Assembly (NCBI GenBank): GCA_002633005.1
Contig: NMRA01000584.1
Span: forward strand, 1-64,000
Origin: Phoronis australis
Lineage: Eukaryota > Phoronida > Phoronidae
Length of the DNA stretch: 64,000 bases
Reading direction: 5' to 3'
Part shown: positions 11,801 through 22,820 of the stretch, piece after piece
Layout: the number at the start of each line of letters is the position of its first letter
Position numbering within the stretch: position 1 is the stretch's first letter
Program-made: the position numbers and the translations under genes
Notes under the pieces: model-generated
Told to the model about the DNA's origin: nothing
What the model saw: only the letters and a program-made list of their open reading frames with translations
Database searches by the model: none

Positions 11801-14800
11801 TGTCATAGCACGCGTTTTAAAATCCCCTTTAATCCCTAGTTAGTTAAACAGTGCGAACAATAGATATTCTATTAAAACATGCAAAGTTCAAGTGTTTGCT
11901 TGGTATTCTTGAAGTAGTTAGATCCTTTGTGAAGGCATCATAAGTTGACAAAGACCGTTATATTTGTTCACCACAGCTATCACTATCCACGTCCCATGGA
12001 AAGGTCCACTTATGTGTCCCTAAAGGTTGGCAATAGAGAATTCATTGGCGAGGGTCCAAATAACAAAGCGGCTCGCCACAATGCTGCTGTGAAAGCTCTG
12101 AAAATCCTGCGTAATCTTCCTCTGCCCAGTGCCAACCACTCTACTGTAGGTGTAACTAATGTTGAACTTACTGGTAAGGTCTTAGCACAGAGTAAACAGC
12201 TTGCAAAGGTAATGACGACTGCAGAAATGACTTGCTGATAAGGTGTACAGATGATGCAGCTGAGAGACTTATTTTTGCATTGTCGTCGTTGGGTATAAAT
12301 TAACATAAATTAAGAGAATGAGGTAGTAATAAATATTCACAGGTAGTGGCATGGTTCCGAATGGACAAGGCAGTTTCCATGACAACAAGTGGAAGTGGCT
12401 CACAATGTTGTGGTTTTTGTTCTCGCAACTACCAATGTCATGAAACATGAGGAAGAGCATGTGATGTCAGAATGTGTCGCGTCATGACAAGTGTATCTGC
12501 ACAGAGATATCTAGTCAGTTTGTCGTGCCCTCTGCTGTTTTTATGGTTTGATTTCAGAACATCCAGTTTAGAGTAAGAAACTATACATTTAATACATTTA
12601 CTTAATGACGGACATGTTCGGTTATTGTTTTGTGAAGTATGTCTTATTGGAATGTATGGTATATTTCAGATTCCTCTTCTGAAGAACTAAAGTCTGAGAT
12701 AAGTCTTGTGTATGAGATTGCCCTCAAGCGCGACATGAAAGTTAACTTTGAAGTATGTAAATTTAATGTTGTTTCATTGTTACCTTATGAAAATGAGCAC
12801 TATTTGGCTCTTTATTTGGAATCGTACATATGTGGAAACTTTTGATGTTTTTTATGTTTGTTCTTGATTCTGTTACTTAGTTGTCTCATTTTATGTCTGT
12901 TAACTGTCCCTGTTCAATGCTTACTTATGTACAGCTCAAACCCCGGAATAATAATTAATAATTTTTCGTATTATTAAAGTTTAGATCACTTTTTAAACTT
13001 AAAAAAAACTCAACATTATTGTGTACGCAAAACATGTAATTAGTGAAAAATGAACTTAATAAACAATATTCATTATAGGTGACCCGTGAGTCAGGCCCAC
13101 CTCATCTTCGGTGTTTTGTCACTCGTTGTGTTGTGGGCGAGTTTGAGACGGAGGCTGAGGGAAACAGTAAAAAGTTGTCCAAGAAGAAGGCTGCCGAGGC
13201 CATGTTGGATAAACTTAAACAATTGCCGGCATTACCGACTGTGGTGGCCAAGATGAAGATGAAAGCTCCTCAGAACAAGAAGAAGAATAGAAATCTGATC
13301 AAGGTGTGTTAACTGTGTGTGACAGCACACATTAAGTGTTGTGAAGAATTAGGATTGTTATGTGGTCATTAGGCCATAGGAATTAATTATTTTCCTCGAC
13401 GTTGCAGTGAAGGTCCAGATTTTCTAACTTGAACACATTTGTTAGTTGAATTCAATGGTCTGTGTTGAGTGCCTGGCCATGTTTGTAATTGTTTAATGAT
13501 ACCACAATGGAAAAGTAAATTCGTTTTTTTTTTTTAAATGGAAGTTGTTGGCCATCATTGGTCATTCCATACTGTAGACTCAGTGAGGCTTTGAGGTATT
13601 TTGGGTCATGAATCTTTGACTAGGTACCCCAGCTTCACAAGTGAGGCATATCTAATGCTGGTTCTAGCCATCAATAGGTTCACCAGCCTTACATGTAAGG
13701 CATATCTAATGTTGGTTCTAGCCATCAATAGGTTCACCAGCCTTACATGTAAGGCATTTCCAATGCTGATTCTGTTCATGAATGTAATAATAGTTGGCAG
13801 GTTATTTGCATTAATTCCAGCACATCAAGCTGTATGCATTAATAAACACCTACTATTGACACAGGTACAAAAGGCAGCCCCTGACTATGGTAATGGAATC
13901 AACCCAATCAGTCGACTGATACAGATTCAACAGGCCAAAAAGGAGAAAGAACCTGCCTACGTTTTATTGGCTGAGAAAGGGTTGCCAAGACGACGCGAGT
14001 TTGTTATGCAGGTTAGGCACATGTTAACCAAATGATTGTACAACTGAAGAATATTAATGGCAGCCTTACCGTTATTAACAAAATAACAGTCACTGCTTTA
14101 TGAGCATCTAAAACACACATCCACTCATCTAAAGTCACCTAAAACTGAGTACAATTTTTGATTTTCAGTGATTATAATGAAGTGATGTGTAATGCGTGAA
14201 ACAGTGGGTTACACTGATTATAATGACGCAAAATGAACTGCAGGTAACAATGGATTAAACTGATAATAATGATGTTATATGTACCACAGGTAACAGTGGG
14301 CTCCACTGATTGCACTGGCACAGGTCCCAACAAGAGACTGGCCAAGCGCAATGCTGCTGAAAACATGTTGTCATTATTGGGTTACAGTAAACCCATGCCT
14401 CAACCTGGCAAGCCCGCAATTAAACTTGGACCGGCTGAGCAGGCAAGTACAACAAAATAGCTGTGCACGTTGTTTGGAATTATGGTCCACATTTGATCTA
14501 TATTGTTGTAAAAACAAACCTGGCCTTTAGTGTTGAGGTGGTTCAAATTGATTATACTATGTTACCTTGTCCTTATTCTTGCAGGGTACTAGCGACAAAA
14601 AGGTGAAGTTTAGTGACCAAGACTCAGGTAAGTGCAATGAAAATGGTAGTTATGTAGCTCCTTGACATTGGTTGTGTTCTTGAATGAAATGGCATTGGGA
14701 TGTATGTACATCCTGTGTGACTGTACACATGTTTACTGTAGGATTACTGTGAACCTTGAATGACCACCTCCTGAAATACCACAGCACCTCTCTGGTTGTG

Positions 14801-17800
14801 CACTATTTACCTGTAGGACGGTCATCAGCTCGCAAACATCCAGTGACATCACAGATAGGGGACTTGCAAACAACATGAGGAAAAACAACACTTGTCATAA
14901 TTATAGAAATCATAATTATAGAAATCATGAGATGACTGCGTTTTGTGAGTACAGCAAAGCAACCCTCGTAAAGAATAAAAAATGAAAGTGAGCTTCAAAA
15001 TACATGGTGAGTCTCTGTTGACAAGGATGTTTTACTTTGACAGGTGCTGGTGATGGTCATGGTCACAGACAGATTGTTCCTGGTATCTTGGTTATGAAAG
15101 ATGGTATACAACAGAATAACCACAGCCAAGGTGAGGCTTCAGTGTTCCTACCAGTTTGCACTCTCACTCAACTTGTGCCAGGGTGCATACTAAACCAGAT
15201 AGAAGGGATGAATTTGGTGCTTGTTTGCTTTAGTTCAGAGCTGTTTGTGATCGTGGTTTCTGCAATTATTCCTGCGAAAAAAACCTAAACTTTCTGATGC
15301 ACAAAAAAATTAAAATTCAATTATGTGTAATAGGAATATGCTGCGTAGACAATAAAATCTTTATGGGAAAGGAAGGCACTTGAAATAAATAGCAGTGGTC
15401 AATTGGGTTTAAACCAGATAAACAATTTCAACGATCCATAAGTTACTGGTGGATTAATTACTCGTGGAATATTACTGAGTATTATTAGATAGAACTTGAA
15501 TGCTTGTTTTATTTCTGAAATCGTGAAACAAGATTTGTTATACTTGGAACGTTCTAACTTAAAGCACTTTTCTTTTGCAATAACTACCATCTGATTGCAA
15601 GTCTTATTATATTGTAACTACCTTGTGACTATGTGTCCAAGTAAGCTATCACATGTATTTCCTATTGTTTTGTAGGGTTCACAAGTGTGCGGCTTTTACA
15701 CTGGCCCAAATTTTGACAGCCTACATTATAAATTTGTAGTAGGTTTCAGACAAAATGAGCCAAATTCAGCAGGCTGATGTCAGCCAGTAGGGAATATGAC
15801 ATCCATGAGATTACTTATTAATAAGATTATCAAATATAGGTCAAAGTTGTTGAATTGGCATGAGAATAGATATTCACACTCATGAGAATAGATATTCACA
15901 CTCATGTTGTAAAATTCAATAGGATTTTGTTGAAAGAAACCATGACAGCTGGGGTCTTCATGTTAAAAACCTGGAAGCAGGATTGGGTTTGGCGTTGTAT
16001 GGGTCAGTCAAAGAGTTGGAAACAATTGGTTATCAGCGAATTTAAATAAAAGTATAGGTGTAGATGAACAACAATGGCTGGATGAAATATCATCTCATTC
16101 TAGAAGAAAATGCCAGATGTTTAGATAAAATTTAATATCAGCTCTTGCACGTTTTATGCGCCCACATATTTATATGTGGACGCATTATGCCGTCATCTCC
16201 GTCCGTCCGTCCGTCCAGGCGGCATCCGTCCGGCGTCCGCTGCTCTAACTCCAAAACCCTTTGACATATGTTCATGAAATTTGGCAAATATGTTCCATTC
16301 ATGAATGGGACGGCATGAGCGAACTTTCGGACAGATTCGACTACCGGTGTGCCCCCCAGTGGCAATTTTAGTTTTGTCGCTTATCTTTGTATCTTCAAAA
16401 GTCCTGAACGGATTTTCATGAAATTTGGTATGTTATCGGATGGATTCGACGTAGTTTACGCCACCTAGTGGCCATTTTTAGTGTTTTCAAGTTTTTTTTG
16501 CGTCCACCCCTCTATCAGCCAAACCGCTCATAGGATGATTGTGAAAATTGGCATGTATGTGCTTACTATGAAGAGGGCAGTTAACGATAATTTTCCGACG
16601 ATTTTGACTACTGTGGCGCCTCCTAGTGGCAGTTTTTTTTTTGNTCAACGATCCATAAGTTACTGGTGGATTAATTACTCGTGGAATATTACTGAGTATT
16701 ATTAGATAGAACTTGAATGCTTGTTTTATTTCTGAAATCGTGAAACAAGATTTGTTATACTTGGAACGTTCTAACTTAAAGCATTTTTCTTTTGCAATAA
16801 CTACCATCTGATTGTAAGTCTTATTATATTGTAACTACCTTGTGACTATGTGTCCAAGTAAGCTATCACTTACTATTGTCATGTATCTCCTATTGTTTTG
16901 TAGGGTTCACAAGTGTGCGGCTTTTACACTGGCCCAAATTTTGACAGCCTACATTATAAATTTTGTAAATTTGTAGTAGGTTTCAGACAAAATGAGCCAA
17001 ATTCAGCAGGCTGATGTCAGCCAGTAGGGAATATGACATCCATGAGATTACTTAAGATTATCAAATATAGGTCAAAGTTGTTGAATTGGCATGAGAATAG
17101 ATATTCACACTCATGAGAATAGATATTCACACTCATGTTGTAAAATTCAATAGGATTTTGTTGAAAGAAATCATGACAGCTGGGGTCTTCATGTTAAAAA
17201 CCTGGAAGCAGGATTGGGTTTGGCGTTTTATGGGTCAGTCAAAGAGTTGGAAACAATTGGTTATCAGCGAATTTAAATAAAAGTATAGGCGTAGATGAAC
17301 AACAATGGCTGTATGAAATATCATCTCTTAAAGTGTTTAATAAAAATATACTCATTCTAGAAGAAAATGCCAGATGTTTAGATAGAATTTGTTAATATCA
17401 GCTCTTGCACATTTTTATGCGCCCACATGTTTATATGTGGACGCATTGTTCCATCATCTCCGTCTGTCCGGACGGCGTCCGTCTGGCATCCGCTGCTCTA
17501 TCTCCAAAACCCTTTTGACATACGTTCATGAAATTCTCACATATGTTCCATTTATGAATGGGACGGCATGAGCGAACTTTCGGACAGATCCGACTACCTG
17601 TGTGCCCCCTAGTGGCAATTTTAGTTTTTTACGCGCGCTTACCTTTGTATCTTCAAAAGTCCTGAACCGATTTTCATGAAATTTGGTATGTAGGCACCTA
17701 TTAGTGAGATGACGCTATCCTTCCGTTTTCTAATGGATTCAACGTAGTTTGCGCCACCTAGTGGGCATTTTCCCCTCTATCAACCAAACTGCTCAAAGGA

Positions 17801-20800
17801 TGATTGTGAAAATTGGCATGTATGTGCTTACTATGAAGAGGACGGTTGACGATGATTTTCCGACGATTTCGACTACTGTGGCGCAACTAGTGGCAGTTTT
17901 TTTTGTGCCTATGGCTGTATCTCCTAAACCGTTCGCAGGATCTTTACGAAATTTAGTCAGTATATTTATATGATGTGAGCAACGGACGACGACGACTTTT
18001 GGACAGATTCGACTACCGGTATGCCCCCTGGTGGCAATTTTATTTTTTTTACGTTTATCTTTGTATCTTCAAAAGTCCTCAACAGATTTTCATGAAATTT
18101 AATATGTAGGCACCTATTAGTGAGGTGACGCTATCCTCCCGTTTTCAGATGGATTCGACGTAGTTTGCGCCACCTAGTTTTCGAGTCTTTTTTTTGCGTC
18201 CACCCCTCTATCAACCAAACCGCTCAAAGGATGATTGTGAAAATTGGCAGATATGTGCTTGCTGTAAAGAGGACGGTTGACAATGATTTTCTGACGATTT
18301 CGACTACTGTGGGGCCTCCTAGTGGCAGTTTTGTTTTTGTTGCGCCTATGGCTGTATCTCCCTAAACCGTTCGCAGGATCTTTACTTAATTTAGCAAGTA
18401 TATTTATATGATGTTGACTACGGATGACGACGACTTTCGGACAGATCGGACTACTGCTGTGCCCCTAGTGGCAATTTTAGTTTTTTTACGTTTAACTTAG
18501 TATCTTCAAAGGTCCTCAACAGATTTTCATAAAATTTTAAACATAGGCATCTATTGGTGTGATGACGCTATCTTCCTGTTTTTGGATGGAATCGAGGTAT
18601 TTTGCACCACCTAGTGGCCATTTTTGCTGTTTTCAAATCTTGTTTTTGGTGTCCCCCCTGTGTCAACCAAATCATTTGAAAATTGGCATGTATGTTCTCA
18701 GTGTGAAGACGACCTTTATTAATGGTGACTGACTACTATTGCGCCTCCTAGTGGTAGTTTTGTTTTGCGCCCATTGTTGTATCTCTTAAACCCACTGCAG
18801 GATCTTTACTAAATTTAGTAAGTGTATTTATATGAAGATAACAACAGACGACGACTTTCAGGCAGATCCAACGGACACTGTGCCCACTAGTAGCAATTTC
18901 ATTTTATTCTGTTTTCCTGTGTTTCTCTGAAGTTCCTTGACAGATTTTTATGAAATATGGCATTTTCCTGTTTTTGGATGGATTGTATGTTTTTGCGTCA
19001 TCTAGGCCATTTTTATGATACAAATAAATAACCCTAAAAGAACACCATATGCAGTGCATTCGTGGGCGCATTTCAACGCTCCACATTGCTCTTGTATGTG
19101 CTCAAATCATAAATTGAAAATCGAAACTGACATACACTTGTGTGTAGCCAGAGAAATCGGCCTTTGTGCTCTGTATGTACTGACGATATTGAAGATGAAA
19201 GACGTGCTTAAATAATGTACAGAAGTGTATGAAGGTCTTAGATGAAAGTTAGAAGATATTTTTCATAACATTAGAAACTTAATGGAGATACCTTCTTTTA
19301 TTCGATGATCTCCTGCAATGTTTAGATCTAAACTCTCTTCATTCACCAGGTTTTTATTTTACATAGTTTATCCAATCCCCTGTATTATGTCACGTTCCTT
19401 TTTCATGTTAATTACTCACTCGTAATTGCTGCATGTACAATGTGTATATGAACTGCAGGCCTTGTTGCTGAACATAAACTACTGTATTGTAGTCTCTCCA
19501 CGCCCTGTGCGCGGCTCTGTCTCCAATACAGTGGCCACTATTGCCAAGGAACTCCTGGACACTGGGTTATCACCAACAGCTGAAGCGTACTCAAAAACTG
19601 GTGCTTCAATCACCACAGCTCACTCTGTTGTCAGCCCACAAAATCAACTCCGTTACCTCGCTGATGTGATGGGTTTCAACGTGCAATTCACAGACTTTCC
19701 CAAGGTAGGTTTACAACGTATAAGAGAGCAACGCATTCAATTTGATATAATAATGTGTTTACAGGAGTAATTCCTGTGGTTCACAAGCAACGTACTGGCA
19801 GTGGGAGGGAGAAGGCTCTTGAAATAAGATATGGAGAAAGGTTGAGTTCAGAACCACAAAAAATTAGCAGTTGTAAAAATTCTGATGCTGGTTTTTGTCT
19901 TTGATCCATGTTTGTCATTGTGTTTAGTAGGTCAATTAAGATTCTTATCTCAAGATGTAAATACCCCTGTAGTAAGCAGTGGGTGCTTGGATGTGTACAT
20001 GTTGACTTCGTGGGGACTTCGGATGTTCACAAGGTAGCCAAACAAAATCCGAGGTTGACAAATTTAGCCATTTTATGAGTGCTACATGAAAAACTGTTTT
20101 TCATGATTCAAACAAACAAAATAAAGCGCTGTTTGACTGTTTAAGGGCATCTGAAGTTTTTGGTTGGCTGGCCCACCTGAAAACGTATGCAAATTCAAAT
20201 AATTAAAGTAGCCAAACCTAATTTAAAAATATAGGTCGTTGTAGTTACAGTAAATGTACAGTACCGTGCCCCCGCCTAGTGTTTTTGCCATAACAGCTCT
20301 GAATATCCTTAGAAACACGCTATATCATGGTCTTGTCTGCATGTTATAAGCATGTGACATGGTTATTGAACTAGATTGCAAAGTTCCTACATACGATTTG
20401 GTTCCTTTCAGGGAAACACCAAGAACGAGTTCTTTTCTGTCGTCTCTCTGTCAACCACCCCTCCCCAGTTCAACCATGGGCCTGGACCAACGTTAGAGGC
20501 TTCCCGTGATACAGCAGCTCTCACCGCACTGAAGGCACTGGCAGAGATGGGTCTAGAGTCAGCTCTCAGTACTTTGAAGACTGAAGGAGACTCTTTAGCT
20601 GCAGGCGACGGGTGAGTTGGCCGCAGCTCTTGCTATACTGTATCTCAATCTAAACCAAGCAACTGCTTTGTGCTCTTTTATTCATCTCTAGTACACATAT
20701 TCTGGCTTGTTATGCCTGGAATTTTTACTGCCTTGGAGCTGAACGACAAATGTTAGTGACCCAGCCAAGTCAGCTTTCCTACTTTTTCACACTTATACTC

Positions 20801-21070
20801 TCGGTCAAATGCAGTCCACTAATGGCTGTCACACTCTGTGAAGGTTGGGATTTTGACATTGTATTTGATGTACGTGACTTAACTTGCACCAAGTTACTGT
20901 GGGCCAACCTTACTCACTTGAGAAGAATATTGTTGAAATAGTCTCACAATATTCAGAGTTGGTAAGATGATATATTGTCAGTCTTGACTCTGTGAAGTCT
21001 TTGTTTTGACAACAGGTTACATGTTGGTGAAGTCAGCGCAGGATTGGAGCTGACCTCGACAGAGGGCTGA
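8806..21070 (+). CDS. STAU: Staufen double-stranded RNA-binding protein
   Basis: Staufen binds structured mRNA for localisation, translational control and decay. Coding exons: 8806-8851 (ATG), 9099-9221, 10382-10473, 11153-~11332 or 11354, 11977-12173, 12670-12752, 13079-13303, 13865-14011, 14290-14442, 14585-14627, 15044-15130, 19493-19704, 20412-20611 and 21016-21070 (stop). dsRBDs: dsRBD1 in exons 3-4 ([15 protein letters not shown], then [21 protein letters not shown]); dsRBD2 in exon 5 ([11 protein letters not shown]); dsRBD3 in exons 6-7 ([38 protein letters not shown]); dsRBD4 in exons 8-9 ([43 protein letters not shown]); dsRBD5 in exons 12-13 ([31 protein letters not shown]). Phases agree at every junction except exon 4 to 5, where an intermediate linker exon seems missing at the N at 11484. 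Exon 13 can also read through to a stop at 20613-20615. A non-coding 5' exon is likely because 8806 lies just inside an acceptor. Confidence 0.93.
11484..11484. other. single-N assembly join in STAUFEN intron 4
   Basis: One N sits between otherwise ordinary intron sequence. Exon 4 (phase 0 or 1 end) and exon 5 (needs two preceding bases) are out of phase. The linker that vertebrate STAU2 carries between dsRBD1 and dsRBD2 is not found in 11355-11976, so sequence is probably missing here. Confidence 0.6.
13622..13780 (+). repeat. 54-bp tandem repeat, about 2.7 copies
   Basis: AGGCATATCTAATG recurs at about 13644 and 13698, with a variant at about 13752. The repeat lies in the intron just upstream of the acceptor for the first dsRBD4 exon and keeps the frame open into that exon, but the upstream part shows no dsRBD similarity. 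Confidence 0.8.
14443..14584 (+). other. GC-AG intron of STAUFEN
   Basis: The exon ending ...GCTGAGCAG is followed by GCAAGT, the usual GC-donor context. Only this junction joins exon 9 to exon 10 (GGTACTAGCGAC...) in frame. The nearby GT alternative at 14447 would create an immediate stop in the next exon. Confidence 0.75.
15428..17900 (+). repeat. near-identical direct duplication joined by a single N
   Basis: Copy 1 (15428-16643) and copy 2 (16645 to about 17900) start with the same bases (TCAACGATCCATAAGTTACT) and stay closely similar through unique intron sequence. They differ by small indels, for example about 30 extra bases near 17330. The N at 16644 is exactly at the junction, so this is more likely two unmerged alleles than a real tandem duplication. 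Confidence 0.8.
16150..19012 (+). repeat. three-monomer higher-order tandem array in a STAUFEN intron
   Basis: Diverged monomers of about 130-148 bp alternate in fixed order (B-C-A). Each ends in a box like GCCCCCTAGTGGCAATTTT. Boxes lie at 16351, 16461 and 16617, then 17604 (B), 17753 (C), 17883 (A), 18023 (B), 18169 (C), 18314 (A), 18461 (B), 18606 (C), 18743 (A) and 18882 (B). Same-type boxes are spaced 419-453 bp. B has a GGACAGATTCGACTACC stretch; C has TTCATGAAATTT and GGCACCTATTAGTG; A has CAACCAAACCGCTCAAAGGA. The interval between 16645 and 17400 is non-repeat sequence belonging to the second duplicate copy. Confidence 0.85.
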
Positions 21071-22641
21071 GATGTGAATTGGTGGAACACAAGGATGTCG
21101 ACATCCGATGATTACATGTGAAGACAACACGTTGTTTGGTAAACAGAGTAACAAGCTTAGTCAACTCTATGTATAACTTGCATGCGTGTTGATTTTGTTG
21201 ACAACTGCGCTATAACTCATTTTAGTTAAGAGATGACAGTGGGTTTAGATTCAACAAAAACTTTGTAAGTAAACCTCTCAAAAAGTTCGGAAATCTGTGT
21301 TCAGCTGACAATATTGTATTTAAATTGTATGGTGTCGTATACCTTGGAAAGTTGATCCTCTTAAAAACCACACTTCACATCATATTCAGCGACTCATGTG
21401 CTGCATGCGTTCGTGACTTGATTGTTAAAAACATTTTTTGGTTTTGTGTGTATGGCCACGTGAAGGAGGGAATTTGCAGAGATATGAAAGGATATACATG
21501 CAGATGCTTGGGGAATTTGAAAAAAATGGTTCTGAAAGGACGCAAAACACAATCACCATGCATTTACCAAGAATGTGACTCAAGATCTGTTTCAATTTTG
21601 GACAGATATTGCACACACCACAAACTGTAGAGACTGAGGAAATTGGTTAAGAAGTTTGTTGTAAACTTAAACTCAATTATTTAGTAACAAGAACAAAAGA
21701 AGAAATTTTGAGAAATTTTAACAGCAACGAAGAAAATCGAGTCCTCAGTGGAATTTTCAGATTCATGCCGCCGTCACAGTATCTCGCCATTCTTGTCTAC
21801 CAGCCGTAGTCAGGAGCCAAGTGTCCAAGAGCATCTCAAAGTCATGTGACAGTGACTAATGGTATTGTTTGAATGAAGAAAACGTGATGATGACCACTAA
21901 TGTGCAATTTCATGACAAAATAGTGAAAACTTGAACATGGATATGCCTCATTAACAAAACCCAAAGTTGCAATCTTCACTTTCTAATCCAAGTAGTACGA
22001 TTTGAAAGAGGAATAAATGAACTTTTGGATGGCATGCAACACTGCAATTAGTTAATAGGCAAACTTTTTTAGAGGTTTACAAACTTAATTGCAACCTAGA
22101 TACTGTCTTTTATGAGCTTATGCTTTCCAGTGTAAATCTTCGTCGTTTTGTGAACATGTACTACTCTGCACACATGGTGGTCATTTTACTGTTCAATGGA
22201 AACTCACTCAACAGATTGTTGTCAGTTACTTCATCTCCAAATCAATTCTTTCAAGTTTTAGAACAACACCTTAGTGCACCATTGGCGATATATTATGATT
22301 TTATGTCTGTGCTGCGTGGTTATAGCTCAGTGGTTTTAAGTGGTTAATGTATTTTACGTTATTGTTTACAGTTGTCTTCATGTCTCATCATAAACTGTCT
22401 TTATTGTTAGTGTTTCCATAGTGACACATATGGAAAGCATGGCCTATTTTCTATGTTCACTATTGATGTCCACTCGCTTACTGAGGGAAGACATGTATAA
22501 GTTTTGTTTTGTTGTTGCTTCTACAGAATTTACCCAACATTATCCCCAGTTTTATACAAACGCATGAAACTGAAAAGGGATGTCAAGATGTGTGGTAAAT
22601 TTGTTTAGCTTTTATATGTAGTTCCTCTGTATTTCAATAAA
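21071..22641 (+). other. STAUFEN 3' untranslated region (inferred)
   Basis: AT-rich sequence follows the inferred stop, without supported coding exons. It contains AATAAA at about 22012 and again at 22636-22641, just before the converging ADRM1 3' end. Confidence 0.55.
22636..22641 (+). terminator. candidate poly(A) signal AATAAA for STAUFEN
   Basis: Canonical hexamer in TTTCAATAAAAGTT on the plus strand, 1.57 kb past the inferred stop and the last one before the opposing gene. Confidence 0.5.
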
Positions 22642-22671
22642 AGTTACATAGTTACGTTAATTCAACAACTG

Positions 22672-22677
22672 TTTATT
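22672..22677 (-). terminator. candidate poly(A) signal AATAAA for ADRM1
   Basis: TTTATT on the plus strand reads AATAAA on the minus strand, 144 nt past the ADRM1 stop at 22821. Confidence 0.65.
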
Positions 22678-22820
22678 TCATGTAGTCAAGTGACTAAGCT
22701 TAATAGTCACGTCTAACAATGCTCAACATTAAGTGGGTTTACAAATCGGCAAAAACTATTAACATTAAAGAATTATTACTGGTTGACTGCAGGTGAACGC
22801 CTCCTGTTGTTCAATCTCCG

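Noticed and set aside
13601-13864. Upstream extension of the dsRBD4 exon frame
   Set aside because: Created by a 54-bp tandem repeat in the intron; the acceptor ACACAG at 13859-13864 and the phase fit give the true exon start at 13865.
15428-17900. Recent real tandem duplication in the Staufen intron
   Set aside because: The single N exactly at the junction favours unmerged haplotypes; kept only as a repeat feature.
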